From CBDHGY01 sp965263325 (GTDB lineage Bacteria > Pseudomonadota > Alphaproteobacteria > Caulobacterales > Hyphomonadaceae), in the NCBI GenBank assembly GCA_965263325.1, contig CBDHGY010000002.1, forward strand, positions 2,108,001-2,172,000: a stretch of 64,000 nt of DNA, in the 5' to 3' direction. This document shows positions 17,092 through 25,486 of the stretch, one piece after another. The position numbers were made by a program, and so were the translations under genes. Within the stretch, counting starts at the first letter, position 1. Each line of letters begins with the position of its first letter. Below the pieces are notes generated by a model, which made no database searches, was not told the DNA's origin, and worked only from the letters and a program-made list of their open reading frames with translations.

Positions 17092-18531
17092 TTAGTCGTC
17101 ATCCACGACGTAAGTTGCAGGTGCCGTAACCGGATCCGCCGGAGCTTTCGCGCTTTCTGGAAGCACCTCATTTTCATCGTCTGGTGCAGGCAATGCCAGG
17201 ACCCGGCCAGCTTCGAGTTCACGCCCAAACTGCTCATAGCGTGGATGAACCAAGTCGCCGACATCGCCAAATTTGTAAACCAGCCTTGCCCAATCATCGG
17301 CTGAATAGTCGAAGGCCCCTCCTTTGGGATCAAGATCTGACCAATCTGCTTCGCGCGATGCCGTCAGCGCCATTCGGGCCCACCGTCCCGCTTCGGTCTT
17401 GTCGCCGTATCCTTTAAGGGCGCGTTCCATAAGTAAGCACAGCCGGGCGGTGGCACCTTGCTCAACGAGATCGGCAAGAATTTTCACGGCAGCGACCCAA
17501 TTTTGGGCGTCCATTGCGATTTCAGCCCGGAGAATTCGGCTCTCGCGGTGCTCAGGATTTGACTCGGCGAGCGCCCGTAAACGCTGCGCAATTATGTCCG
17601 GTGTATCTGAACTGGATAAACGCCGCGCAAGCTGGGCGAGAGCAGGATGCGGACGGGCCTTCCATGCCAGTTCCAATACACCCTGAGCCGCTTTTGTTTT
17701 GCCACTGGTCATAAGCTGCCGTGCGCCATGCCATGCTGCAGGCGGAAATGCCGGAGCGGCGCGAATTGCTTCGGCAAGAGACTTCTGCGCGAGTTGTCTT
17801 TGGTCAATGCCAAGACCTGCTGCACGTGCGGTATGCAAAACTGCTTTGCGCCGACGTAGACTGTCACCAGATACCAGGCCGCGCTTAGCGCCGAGCGCGA
17901 GTGTTTCCAATGCTGTTTTCCAGTCACCCTTAGCAACCTGCAAATCAAACAGAGATTGGAACGGCCAGTCTGCATCAGATTTGATGGCAAGCGCCTCTCT
18001 TGCGCGTGCTTCTGCCATCACTCCGTCACCGCGCTCTGCAGCAGCAGTCGCCGCGCCGCGTAGGCCAGCAAGCTGCCCGCCAGGCAGGCGTGCCAATTGA
18101 CCCCACGCCCGCTCTGCGCCTGACCAGTCATCGCTCGCCTCCGCTGCGCGCGCCTCAAGAAGGATTTTCAGGCGTTCGTCTTCAGCATATTGCCCTGCCT
18201 TTTTTGCGTACCGTAGCGCCGCTTTCGCGTCGCCTGCCTCTGCCGCGAGCAGACCGTCCGCCAATGCCTGATTTCCTTGCTTACGACGACGCTCTATACG
18301 CCCCTTCCCAATACGTTTTGGAAGCCTCCAGAAACCAGTCAGTAGTGAGATCGTGAGCGCAATCAGGCTCCCGAGCAACAACAGTGCGATTACTGACCAA
18401 AAGACGTTGAGTTCGATTTCAAGTCCGAACGCATTGATTTGCATTCCGCCCGGCATCGATAACAGTAAGTAAGCTCCATAAGCAGAGCCGAGCGAAAGTA
18501 AGATGACAAACAGGAGGAAAACAAAGCGCAT
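17092..18531 (-). CDS. hemY: HemY-domain TPR membrane protein
   Basis: A 479-residue inner-membrane protein. Two hydrophobic helices (residues about 3-22 and 37-65) form the HemY_N domain, with WSVIALLLLGSLIALTISLL. A long helical-repeat (TPR-like) region of Ala-rich pairs follows, exposed to the periplasm by family topology. The C-terminus is acidic and Pro-rich (ALPAPDDENEVLPESA). Despite its name this type is not protoporphyrinogen oxidase. In alphaproteobacteria the gene (orf52) sits beside mitofilin, as here with a 5-base gap, and has been linked to cell-envelope shaping. It is last in the hemC-hemD-mic60-hemY unit. Confidence 0.85.
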   Translation of the reverse strand: MRFVFLLFVILLSLGSAYGAYLLLSMPGGMQINAFGLEIELNVFWSVIALLLLGSLIALTISLLTGFWRLPKRIGKGRIERRRKQGNQALADGLLAAEAGDAKAALRYAKKAGQYAEDERLKILLEARAAEASDDWSGAERAWGQLARLPGGQLAGLRGAATAAAERGDGVMAEARAREALAIKSDADWPFQSLFDLQVAKGDWKTALETLALGAKRGLVSGDSLRRRKAVLHTARAAGLGIDQRQLAQKSLAEAIRAAPAFPPAAWHGARQLMTSGKTKAAQGVLELAWKARPHPALAQLARRLSSSDTPDIIAQRLRALAESNPEHRESRILRAEIAMDAQNWVAAVKILADLVEQGATARLCLLMERALKGYGDKTEAGRWARMALTASREADWSDLDPKGGAFDYSADDWARLVYKFGDVGDLVHPRYEQFGRELEAGRVLALPAPDDENEVLPESAKAPADPVTAPATYVVDDD

Positions 18532-18536
18532 TTGAG

Positions 18537-19874
18537 TTAGCGATCCCGTCCTATCAGCCTGACGCCGATATCATCCAGTGCGTCTTGAAGTTCGAGCCGC
18601 GCCTGCGCGCTTGAAAGCCAGTCTTCCATCACAGCCTTTGGCTCGTCTGGAAGGTCTTGAAGCGCACGCATCGCTGCTTCGAGATCGCCCTTTCTCAGTG
18701 CATCGCTTGCGGTCTGGAACAACTCACGCGGACCACTCACTATATTTGCGCGCCGAACTTTTACACCGCCGCCGAATACCTGCCGTGTCCACCCCCAGCC
18801 ATCGTCCGCTCGAGCGTCTATCACATCGAGCGCTGCATCCCGGTCGCCTTCAAATCGCTGCGTTAGCTGACTCATCGTTGGAGCGCCCGATCGTGCGATT
18901 GACGACAATCGTTCCACCGCTGCATTGCCCGGCATCGCTTCGCTCAATTGCTTGTACGCCGCATGGAAGGATCGTCCTTCGCGTGCCGCAGCCTCAATTC
19001 TGGAGAGTGCTAAGGCTGCGCTCGCAGCTTCCTGAGCTTCATCTGCCTTCTGTTCTGCATCGCCGGCTTTTTGCAAATCTGCGAGAACTTCTTCTACGCG
19101 TTCGCGGTTTTCTATTTCTGACGTCTCCGTGCGCTCAACAACTTCTTTTAAGTCGTCTAGTTCGCGGCGAATATCTTCGAACGCATTTGCATCTGGACGG
19201 CCTTCGCCGCCGCTCGACGACTGAAGCGCAAACTCCATATCCTCAATCCGCGCATTAACAGATTCTAGCGCTTTGGTTTTTGCTTCCAGCGTTTTGGCAA
19301 ATTCAGCATTCTCCGTTTCCAGTGCATCAATGCGCGCTCTTAATGGCGCAATCACAGAATTCACCTGTCGCGGATTAATCGCTTTTGCGTCGTTGATATC
19401 CTCCAGCGCCACAAGGCGCTCTTGCAGCGCTGCTATCACGCTCGCATCGCTCGTTCCGGACATTGCTTCATCGAGCCGGGCGGAAACCGTTTCAAGCTCG
19501 GCAACCAGCGCCTCGAGCCCTTCTCCATCGTCACCGCCTGAAAGCAGCGCGCCTATTTCCGCCGCCATCCGTTCTTCCGATAGTTTCACGCTCTCTCGAA
19601 CGGCTGCAATATCTTCGGCGTTTGTGTCTTGCGCAGATTGAAGTGCACTAAAGCGGCTCGACACATCAGGCGGTCCAGCTTCACCTTGGTTCAGCGTATA
19701 TGCTGACAAGCCAAGCGCGCCCGCCGACATAGCACCTACAATACCAAGCGACATCCAACCAGGACCCGCGCGCGAAGCCTCCGTCGATGGCACAACATAG
19801 TCCGCAGCCGGCGCAGGCTCGAAATCGGCATCGATCGCACCATGTGGGCTGTCTTGTTCAGCTTCGCCTGTCAT
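18537..19874 (-). CDS. Mitofilin-like protein (bacterial Mic60)
   Basis: A 445-residue protein with one N-terminal membrane helix (SLGIVGAMSAGALGLSAYTL, about residues 43-62) after an acidic cytoplasmic head. A long coiled coil follows (residues about 80-300, many heptads rich in Glu/Ala/Leu). The C-terminal mitofilin domain carries REGRSFHAAYKQLSEAMPG and LREGDLEAAMRALQDL-like helices (here LRKGDLEAAMRALQDLP). Alphaproteobacterial Mic60 shapes intracytoplasmic membranes and is the ancestor of the mitochondrial cristae-junction protein. The location between hemD and hemY is the conserved arrangement. The unit's products therefore mix haem synthesis with membrane organisation. Confidence 0.85.
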   Translation of the reverse strand: MTGEAEQDSPHGAIDADFEPAPAADYVVPSTEASRAGPGWMSLGIVGAMSAGALGLSAYTLNQGEAGPPDVSSRFSALQSAQDTNAEDIAAVRESVKLSEERMAAEIGALLSGGDDGEGLEALVAELETVSARLDEAMSGTSDASVIAALQERLVALEDINDAKAINPRQVNSVIAPLRARIDALETENAEFAKTLEAKTKALESVNARIEDMEFALQSSSGGEGRPDANAFEDIRRELDDLKEVVERTETSEIENRERVEEVLADLQKAGDAEQKADEAQEAASAALALSRIEAAAREGRSFHAAYKQLSEAMPGNAAVERLSSIARSGAPTMSQLTQRFEGDRDAALDVIDARADDGWGWTRQVFGGGVKVRRANIVSGPRELFQTASDALRKGDLEAAMRALQDLPDEPKAVMEDWLSSAQARLELQDALDDIGVRLIGRDR

Positions 19875-19933
19875 GTCTTTCGACCCTACTCGATATCAGC
19901 ACATAGCTATATGTATCCCCGGCATCACGGCGA

Positions 19934-20647
19934 TTAAAGGGCAAGCTGCCAGTGCCTCAAATTTTGCAGCAGTGCATCTTCATTCGGCCGATCCGCAACC
20001 CGTATCGCACCGAGATGCGAAACAGGCTTAGCTGCTTTATCCGACACACAAATGAAAGTAGTCTGAACGCCTTCAAATGGCGCAAAGAGTTTTGCGAACG
20101 CTGCAGCACCTTTTGCAGAGTGGATCAGTACACAGAACGATTTTCCGGCATCAACACATTGAGCTGCTTCGTCGTTCAGTTTTGTTATTTCCGTAGGCTC
20201 ATAGAGTCCAACGAAACGAATATCGAACCCCTTCCTCAGCAGTTCCGACTGCAAAGCATTTCCGGCCGCAGTATTTGCGATATGCACAAGATGACCATCA
20301 TCCGGTACTGATTTTTGCGCGACCAGTTTTGCTAGGTCAGCAGAGTTACCATCAGCGTCATACACGTTTGCGAACCCTACCTCACGAGCGGCAGCTGATG
20401 TGGATGGCCCGACGCACCAGGCGATTAAATTTCTGACGTCGGAAACACGGGTGAAAAACCTGACACCGTTGGCGCTGGTGAACAGAATTCCGGCGCACCC
20501 TTCGATGGGAATTGCCGGAACAGGATGCACCAGCCGGAGCGACAAAGCCGGTGATATGATGGGGCTTAGTCCTAGTTCCAAAACACGCAGAGCCGTTGCG
20601 TCTGCTCCTGGTTGCGCGCGTGTTATGATAACCTTCGCGTCGCTCAT
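19934..20647 (-). CDS. hemD: Uroporphyrinogen-III synthase
   Basis: HemD cyclises hydroxymethylbilane with inversion of ring D to give uroporphyrinogen III. The 237-residue protein has the weakly conserved two-lobed fold: the start ITRAQPGADATALRVLELG, LFTSANGVRFF in the first lobe, and VLIHSAKGAAAFAKLF in the second. The family is poorly conserved, so its position helps: its start overlaps the hemC stop by four bases (ATGA). It is followed by mic60 after 59 bases. Confidence 0.9.
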   Translation of the reverse strand: MSDAKVIITRAQPGADATALRVLELGLSPIISPALSLRLVHPVPAIPIEGCAGILFTSANGVRFFTRVSDVRNLIAWCVGPSTSAAAREVGFANVYDADGNSADLAKLVAQKSVPDDGHLVHIANTAAGNALQSELLRKGFDIRFVGLYEPTEITKLNDEAAQCVDAGKSFCVLIHSAKGAAAFAKLFAPFEGVQTTFICVSDKAAKPVSHLGAIRVADRPNEDALLQNLRHWQLAL

Positions 20648-21591
20648 AGATCCTCGAATTGTGGCAACTCACCACCAGCTTCGCTGCGAATTGTATCACC
20701 AACCGCCCGGCCGAGGGCTTCTAGTGTTTCATCATCCACATCTACATCAACCGCAGCTTCCGCCTGCCAACGAACCGAACCATCTGGTGCAAGCACTTCA
20801 CCTTGCAGAATAAACTTACCCTCAAGTTCGCGCGCATGCGCCGCGATTGGCGTTCGGCAACTTCCATCAAGTCTGCCTAGAAATGCCCGTTCGGCTAAAG
20901 CAGCGCGATGCGTCGACACATCTGACATCTCACTAAAAATAGAAAGCACGTCTGCGTCCAATGCGCCTTCTTTCGACACGACGCCTATGATGCCTTGACC
21001 GGCTGATGGCAACATTTCGCTAATTGGAATGGCGTGAGCCCTATCCGCCATATCGAGGCGCGAAAGCCCCGCCATCGCGAGGTACGTTGCGTCTGCGAGA
21101 CCTTCATCAAGCTTGCGCAGCCGGGTTTGAACATTGCCCCTAAAGGGCACGACTTTGAGATCTGGACGCATCGCAAGCGTTTGTGCTTCTCGCCTGAGGC
21201 TCGCGGTGCCGACGACTGCGCCTTCCGGCAGATCATCAAGGCTTCGCGCCGAGTTTGAAATGAACCCCTCGCGCACATCTTCACGGGGTGGGAACGCAAT
21301 AAAGTGCTGCCCATCTGGTAATTGGTAGGGCACGTCTTTAAGCGAGTGCACGGCGACATCGACATCGCCAGCATCTACCGCCGTATCAATTTCCTTTGTG
21401 AAAAGTCCTTTTCCCCCAGAATTGATAAGCCGCTCTGTCGTGAGCTGATCACCGCTGGTGGTGAATGTTACGATGTCGCCCTTTACCTCACCCATCGACC
21501 GTTTGTCGATCTCGCGAGCGATCAAGCGCGCTTGTACGAGCGCGAGCGGTGAACCACGCGTGCCAATACGGATGATTTTCGGACTGCTCAT
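20644..21591 (-). CDS. hemC: Hydroxymethylbilane synthase (porphobilinogen deaminase)
   Basis: HemC joins four porphobilinogen molecules using a covalent dipyrromethane cofactor. The 315-residue protein carries RIGTRGSPLALVQARLIA, HSLKDVPYQLPDG with the catalytic Asp, and GTASLRREAQ. The cofactor-attaching cysteine is in GSCRTPIAAHA near residue 247. It is the first gene of the hemC-hemD-mic60-hemY unit and is divergent from tsaD with 71 bases between starts, so the two promoters must share that gap. Confidence 0.97.
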   Translation of the reverse strand: MSSPKIIRIGTRGSPLALVQARLIAREIDKRSMGEVKGDIVTFTTSGDQLTTERLINSGGKGLFTKEIDTAVDAGDVDVAVHSLKDVPYQLPDGQHFIAFPPREDVREGFISNSARSLDDLPEGAVVGTASLRREAQTLAMRPDLKVVPFRGNVQTRLRKLDEGLADATYLAMAGLSRLDMADRAHAIPISEMLPSAGQGIIGVVSKEGALDADVLSIFSEMSDVSTHRAALAERAFLGRLDGSCRTPIAAHARELEGKFILQGEVLAPDGSVRWQAEAAVDVDVDDETLEALGRAVGDTIRSEAGGELPQFEDL

Positions 21592-21662
21592 GACCGGCTC
21601 GTAAGGTATTCGTTCGGGGCCTGCAACTAGACGAACTGACTGATCCAGTTCATTTGGGGCGA

Positions 21663-22751
21663 ATGAGCACTCAATCGATCACAATCCTCGGCATAGAAAC
21701 AAGCTGTGACGAAACAGCAGCCGCGATAGTCCGTCTCTCAGATGATGGAACGCCCATTGTAATGTCCGAACGCGTGCGCTCTCAGATTGAGGAACACACA
21801 CCTTATGGCGGCGTTGTGCCCGAGATCGCTGCACGGGCGCATGTCGAAGTAAGCGACAAAGTCGTTCGCTCCTCCATGGAAGCAGCTGGTCTCGGGTTCA
21901 ACGATATCGATGCAGTCGCTGCAACATCCGGCCCTGGGCTGATTGGCGGCGTCATGGTCGGCATGATGACGGGCAAAGCCATTGCAATGGCAGCTGGACT
22001 ACCATTTCTTCCGATCAATCATCTGGAGGGTCATGCGCTCAGCCCAAGACTGGGGGGCGATTGTCCATTCCCTTATCTGTTATTACTGGTCTCTGGGGGA
22101 CACTGCCAATTTTTGGATGTTCGAGGGCTAGGCGATTATCGCCGGCTCGGCTCGACAATCGATGATGCAGCCGGCGAAGCATTCGACAAAACAGCGAAAG
22201 TGCTTGGCCTCGGGTTTCCCGGCGGACCCGCCGTAGAGCAATGTGCAAAACTGGGTGATAATACCGCGGTCAACCTGCCGCGCCCTCTTATGGACCGACC
22301 TGGCCTCGATATGAGTTTCGCCGGCCTGAAAACCGCAGCGCTTCGCGCGGCAGAGGCAGAAGAGCTTACTGACGCTCGCCGGGCAGATATATGCGCGAGC
22401 TTTCAGAAGGCCGTTGCAGATGTGCTGGCCGGTAAGGCAAGCCGAGCAATGGAGAATTTTTCTTCAAAGAATGGACGAAGACTTGTTGTAGCTGGCGGCG
22501 TGGCGGCAAACCAGACGATCCGAGCGGCGCTCGACAATGCCGCGACAGAGAACGGATTTGAGCTCCATGCGCCTCCCTTGAAGTGGTGTACAGATAATGC
22601 AGCTATGATTGCACTCGCGGGCGCATATCGCTTGTTACATGGCGCTCAAAGCGACCTGACTTTTGGTGCACGCCCTCGCTGGCCGCTGGATGAAACGTCT
22701 GCTCTTCAAGATCCTGCTTATGGGAACGGAAAAAAAGGAGCAAAGGCCTAG
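21663..22751 (+). CDS. tsaD: tRNA N6-adenosine threonylcarbamoyltransferase TsaD
   Basis: Catalytic subunit that transfers the threonylcarbamoyl group to A37 of ANN-reading tRNAs (t6A). The ATG at 21663 is taken; a TTG three codons upstream is ignored. The 362-residue ASKHA-fold protein shows GIETSCDETAAAIV, the metal-binding HLEGHALSP, LVSGGHCQF, STIDDAAGEAFDK, and VVAGGVAANQTIR. The product is the substrate for MtaB at 1.9 kb. A hairpin terminator follows the stop after 23 bases. Confidence 0.96.
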   Translation: MSTQSITILGIETSCDETAAAIVRLSDDGTPIVMSERVRSQIEEHTPYGGVVPEIAARAHVEVSDKVVRSSMEAAGLGFNDIDAVAATSGPGLIGGVMVGMMTGKAIAMAAGLPFLPINHLEGHALSPRLGGDCPFPYLLLLVSGGHCQFLDVRGLGDYRRLGSTIDDAAGEAFDKTAKVLGLGFPGGPAVEQCAKLGDNTAVNLPRPLMDRPGLDMSFAGLKTAALRAAEAEELTDARRADICASFQKAVADVLAGKASRAMENFSSKNGRRLVVAGGVAANQTIRAALDNAATENGFELHAPPLKWCTDNAAMIALAGAYRLLHGAQSDLTFGARPRWPLDETSALQDPAYGNGKKGAKA

Positions 22752-22774
22752 AGGGCTACAAGACAAAAAAGATT

Positions 22775-22804
22775 GACCCCTGCGCTTGGTCAGAGCGAGG
22801 GGTC
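22775..22804. terminator. Bidirectional terminator between tsaD and the small membrane protein gene
   Basis: The stem GACCCCT / AGGGGTC continues into CGCT / AGCG with one bulged base. Rightward it is followed by TTT. Leftward it is followed closely by six T (minus strand), a better intrinsic terminator. It can end tsaD on the plus strand and the 37-codon gene on the minus strand. Confidence 0.7.
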
Positions 22805-22846
22805 TTTCCGGGAGGAGCCAGCAATAATTTGTGCTGGGTACAATAA

Positions 22847-22960
22847 TTAAACGACGAAGCCATAAGATGCGAATGTGATCGCAAGAACAGCAGCGGTGGC
22901 CGGGATGGCCAATGCGACAGCTATAAGGCTTTGGGCTTTTTCTGCTTTTGAAATGGTCAT
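22847..22960 (-). CDS. Small single-span membrane protein, 37 residues
   Basis: An ORF below the usual length cut-off. From the ATG at 22960 it encodes 37 residues: a polar start MTISKAEKAQ followed by one long hydrophobic segment ending ASYGFVV. GGAAG lies eight bases before this ATG. In-frame ATGs at 22975, 22999 and 23017 could extend it to 42-56 residues but lack such a site. It is placed between a palindrome that matches the TetR operator candidate (83 bases upstream) and a terminator with a T6 tail (43 bases downstream), so it looks like a complete unit. It lies directly behind the tetR gene on the same strand. No family is recognised. Confidence 0.5.
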   Translation of the reverse strand: MTISKAEKAQSLIAVALAIPATAAVLAITFASYGFVV

Positions 22961-23042
22961 TGGGAGGACTTCCATCTGGTCTGAAACCGGCAACACCATG
23001 CTGCCGATAACAACCATATAGAAATCGATAACTAATAATCAA

Positions 23043-23064
23043 TGAATAATATGAAAATTATTCA
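23043..23064. promoter_or_regulatory. Candidate TetR operator A
   Basis: A perfect inverted repeat TGAATAAT-N6-ATTATTCA (22 bases, equally TGAAT-N12-ATTCA). It overlaps the stop codon of the tetR gene and lies upstream of the small membrane protein gene. The flanking 12-mer AATAATCAATGA (23034-23045) is repeated exactly at operator B. Confidence 0.5.
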
Positions 23065-23675
23065 GCGCTTACTAGTTGCGGGGCCTCAGCGCCCTGTTTC
23101 AGACCCGCGAGGATTAACGACATTACGCCATCAAACTCCCGTTGCAGCTGTGGTAGGCTTAACCGGCTAAACAATTGTGGGTATTGGAATTTCATCAAAG
23201 CTGCTTGGATCATTTCAGCTGTAAAATCCGGGTCTTCCGCGGGCGCAAACTCTCCGGATTCAATTCCATCTTTAAGAATTCTAACAATAAAGACCCGTTC
23301 TTGTGCAAGCTGCCGGTTGGCGAATTCTGGGCGGTCACGAGAGAGAACTTCAGCAACTTCAAGGATCTTCGCGTCTGCATCCAGCTTTTCGAAAGAGGAC
23401 TTCAAGCCAAAATCAAACACGCCATAAAGCCGGTCGCGCGCAGAAGCGGACTTGTTCACAATCTGCTCAAAAACTGCGAAGGTCTCTTCAGCGAACTTGT
23501 CAGCCATGGCTTCGGCGATATCGATCTTCGACTTGAAGAAGCGATAAATGTTGCCTGCAGACATATCGCAGTCTTTAGCGATCTCACTCATGGTTGTCTT
23601 AGAGTAACCATAATGCTTGATCCGCGCCATCGCTGCTTCGAGGATGCGCTCGCGAGTATCTATGCTTTTTGTCAT
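23058..23675 (-). CDS. TetR/AcrR-family transcriptional regulator
   Basis: A 205-residue one-component repressor. The N-terminal helix-turn-helix (residues about 8-55) reads ILEAAMARIKHYGYSKTTMS, then IAKDCDMSAGNIYRFFKSK, the classical TetR DNA-recognition region. The C-terminal ligand domain is helical with no recognised class (SSFEKLDADAKILEVAEVL and later helices). It is divergent from a YciI gene with 68 bases between starts. That gap and the region behind its own stop both hold TGAAT-N12-ATTCA palindromes, suggesting self-regulation plus control of yciI and the small membrane protein (inference). Ligand unknown. Confidence 0.88.
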   Translation of the reverse strand: MTKSIDTRERILEAAMARIKHYGYSKTTMSEIAKDCDMSAGNIYRFFKSKIDIAEAMADKFAEETFAVFEQIVNKSASARDRLYGVFDFGLKSSFEKLDADAKILEVAEVLSRDRPEFANRQLAQERVFIVRILKDGIESGEFAPAEDPDFTAEMIQAALMKFQYPQLFSRLSLPQLQREFDGVMSLILAGLKQGAEAPQLVSAE

Positions 23676-23699
23676 TTTCAGATAATAAGCCTAGATTGC

Positions 23700-23721
23700 T
23701 GAATAATCAATGATTCATTCA
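23700..23721. promoter_or_regulatory. Candidate TetR operator B
   Basis: A 22-base imperfect palindrome with outer arms TGAAT-N12-ATTCA and an inner perfect AATGA-T-TCATT. It lies 24 bases before the tetR ATG and 22 bases before the yciI ATG, in the divergent promoter gap. It shares spacing and the 12-mer AATAATCAATGA with operator A. Confidence 0.55.
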
Positions 23722-23743
23722 ATCTATCATTTTGGGGAAATAC

Positions 23744-24049
23744 ATGCCGTTATACGCCGTTCACGCGCTCGATAAATCAGAAACAGGTCCTGGAATTCGG
23801 GCTGAGAACCGTCCTGCGCACATCGAATGGGCCAAGGCCCTCGGTGATAAACTGCGCGTTGGCGGGCCGCTCCTCAGCGATGATGGTGACCAAATGATCG
23901 GATCGTTTCTCATAATTGACTATGAAAGCCTTGAGGCCCTGAAAGACCATCTCGAGACTGATCCATACGCCATCGGCGGTTTGTTTCAGTCCGTGAGTGT
24001 AAAGCCGTTTAAATGGCTTCTAGGTGTCGGGAAACCTGGAGCCGACTAA
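23744..24049 (+). CDS. YciI-like (YCII domain) protein
   Basis: A 101-residue protein of the YCII ferredoxin-like fold. It opens PLYAVHALDKSETGPGIRAENRPAH-like (residues 2-26), has a conserved His/Asp pair in HIEWAKALGDKLRVGGPLL, and a central SFLIIDYESLEALKDHL. YCII proteins are small dimers that in some cases dehalogenate or act in aromatic degradation, but most are uncharacterised. The ATG at 23744 follows TTTGGGGAA; a TTG at 23732 is rejected. It is divergent from the TetR gene and shares its operator-like palindrome. It overlaps the stop of the convergent sulfotransferase by four bases. Confidence 0.85.
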   Translation: MPLYAVHALDKSETGPGIRAENRPAHIEWAKALGDKLRVGGPLLSDDGDQMIGSFLIIDYESLEALKDHLETDPYAIGGLFQSVSVKPFKWLLGVGKPGAD

Positions 24050-24864
24050 TTGTCCGGGAATGCGAGCAAGTCATAACCGAGATCAAAGCGGAACAAATCG
24101 CCTGCAAGGGTCTGATAAATATCCATCGCCTCACCTTGGAAAAGATCCTTCAGGCCGGTTTGTCGGTTTTGCAAAACATTGGGTTCCGCATCTGGGTCCA
24201 CTTTTTGCGCCATCGCTTCTTTCGTTCCAGCTTCCAAAGCTGCATCAATACTTGCTGGCGTTATATCTAGTCCCCAATGCTGAGCAATCGCCATGAGCTG
24301 CGCACGTGGATCGCTGCGAGTTTCTTCATACCGCGCTATATGAAAGCGGCCTGGATCCCGATTTACGACTTCCCCCCATCGGTTCCAGAAACGAGCAAGC
24401 CAGAATATATCGCATCGATACTTTCTCCCGGCAGGGTCTCCGCGCAGATATGTCTCCCAGTCGACCTGAATATCGTACGCCCATTTTGCGTGATGGCTGG
24501 CGAGAATACTCATAGGATGACGAATGCACAGCACATATGGCGGAAAACCGGCAAGTGAGCGTGCCCAACCCCAATCCATTAACCGGTGAGGAATCGTGTG
24601 ACTGAATGCCAATCGTGGAAGCTTTTCGAATGTAACAGCGTCTTTCGGCCAACCGATATAAGGACGTACAGCGTTCTCAGAAAAATACTTCGGCCGCGGC
24701 ACGCCGTACGTATCGGCGAACGCGACCGCCAGCATATATTTTACCCAATGCGTGCCAGAGTTTTTTGATGTGACAAGAAATCCATCGAACTTTCCATGAC
24801 GTAGCACCGAGAAGTTCGACCAGTTGTCGTTTCGAACACGGGATTTATATGCGGCAAGTTCCAT
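24046..24864 (-). CDS. Sulfotransferase-domain protein
   Basis: A 272-residue cytosolic protein that looks like a PAPS-dependent sulfotransferase. The 5'-phosphosulfate loop is probably TSKNSGTHWVKYMLA (near residue 33). The 3'-phosphate region is probably YVLCIRHPMSILASHHAKW (near residue 130). A later RYEETRSDPRAQLMAIAQHWG resembles the standard sulfotransferase region preceding the substrate-binding end. Acceptor unknown; bacterial members modify polysaccharides, lipids or small molecules. It is a single gene convergent with yciI. Codon use and composition look like the neighbours. Confidence 0.75.
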   Translation of the reverse strand: MELAAYKSRVRNDNWSNFSVLRHGKFDGFLVTSKNSGTHWVKYMLAVAFADTYGVPRPKYFSENAVRPYIGWPKDAVTFEKLPRLAFSHTIPHRLMDWGWARSLAGFPPYVLCIRHPMSILASHHAKWAYDIQVDWETYLRGDPAGRKYRCDIFWLARFWNRWGEVVNRDPGRFHIARYEETRSDPRAQLMAIAQHWGLDITPASIDAALEAGTKEAMAQKVDPDAEPNVLQNRQTGLKDLFQGEAMDIYQTLAGDLFRFDLGYDLLAFPDN

Positions 24865-24899
24865 AAAAGCGCTTTATCGAGGCGGCTAAGCGTGTGCAA

Positions 24900-25436
24900 T
24901 CAAACCCGCAACCCAGCCTTTTCCCTGTAAATACGAATAAGCGCGACCTGTTCATCAAACGGCCCGCCTTCTATGAGAGCGACCTCATCCAACATATTGG
25001 ACAGGTCAACAAACTGTTTGGGACCAAGACCTGGAAAATTCAGAACAAATCTCGACATCTTCTGCATCACAGCATGCGGCGCTGGAGCGTCACGACCAAG
25101 CCAACCTGCTGCTGCAATCAGCTCGTCAGCCTCTTGTTCGCTGAGCTCAAAATACTGCATCATCTCTGTGCGCATTACGGCTTTGTGCTCCAAAGTCACT
25201 TCACCCGCACCGCGTGCAACTTCCATCATCATCACAGCCGCCGCTTCGCGAGGATCCTCAATTGCATCGAGCCCTCCTTTGCGCATCTTGTTTTGAAAGC
25301 GCAATTTGCGTGGAAGGTTCGTCGCCGACTCAATCAATTTGCCAGCTTCCTCAGCGCCTCTACGAGCCTGCTGAATTCTCCAACTCCAGATCGCGATCGC
25401 AGAAAAGATGCCGACAATGATCGCCAGGATATGCAT
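24900..25436 (-). CDS. Membrane-anchored TerB-like helical protein
   Basis: A 178-residue protein with one N-terminal membrane helix (HILAIIVGIFSAIAIWSW) followed by a basic and helical cytosolic region. The stretch AAAVMMMEVARGAGEVTLEH and the later LSEQEADELIAAAGWLGRD resemble the TerB helical domain (acidic residue after a Gly-Glu-Val turn). This is a resemblance I cannot test here. The C-terminus has LGPKQFVDLSNMLDEVA. It is upstream of the sulfotransferase gene by 35 bases on the same strand and may be cotranscribed. Function unknown. Confidence 0.55.
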   Translation of the reverse strand: MHILAIIVGIFSAIAIWSWRIQQARRGAEEAGKLIESATNLPRKLRFQNKMRKGGLDAIEDPREAAAVMMMEVARGAGEVTLEHKAVMRTEMMQYFELSEQEADELIAAAGWLGRDAPAPHAVMQKMSRFVLNFPGLGPKQFVDLSNMLDEVALIEGGPFDEQVALIRIYREKAGLRV

Positions 25437-25486
25437 GTGGACTCCTTCTCACTACATCCAAGCTTATCGTATTTCTGCTGGAAGAG

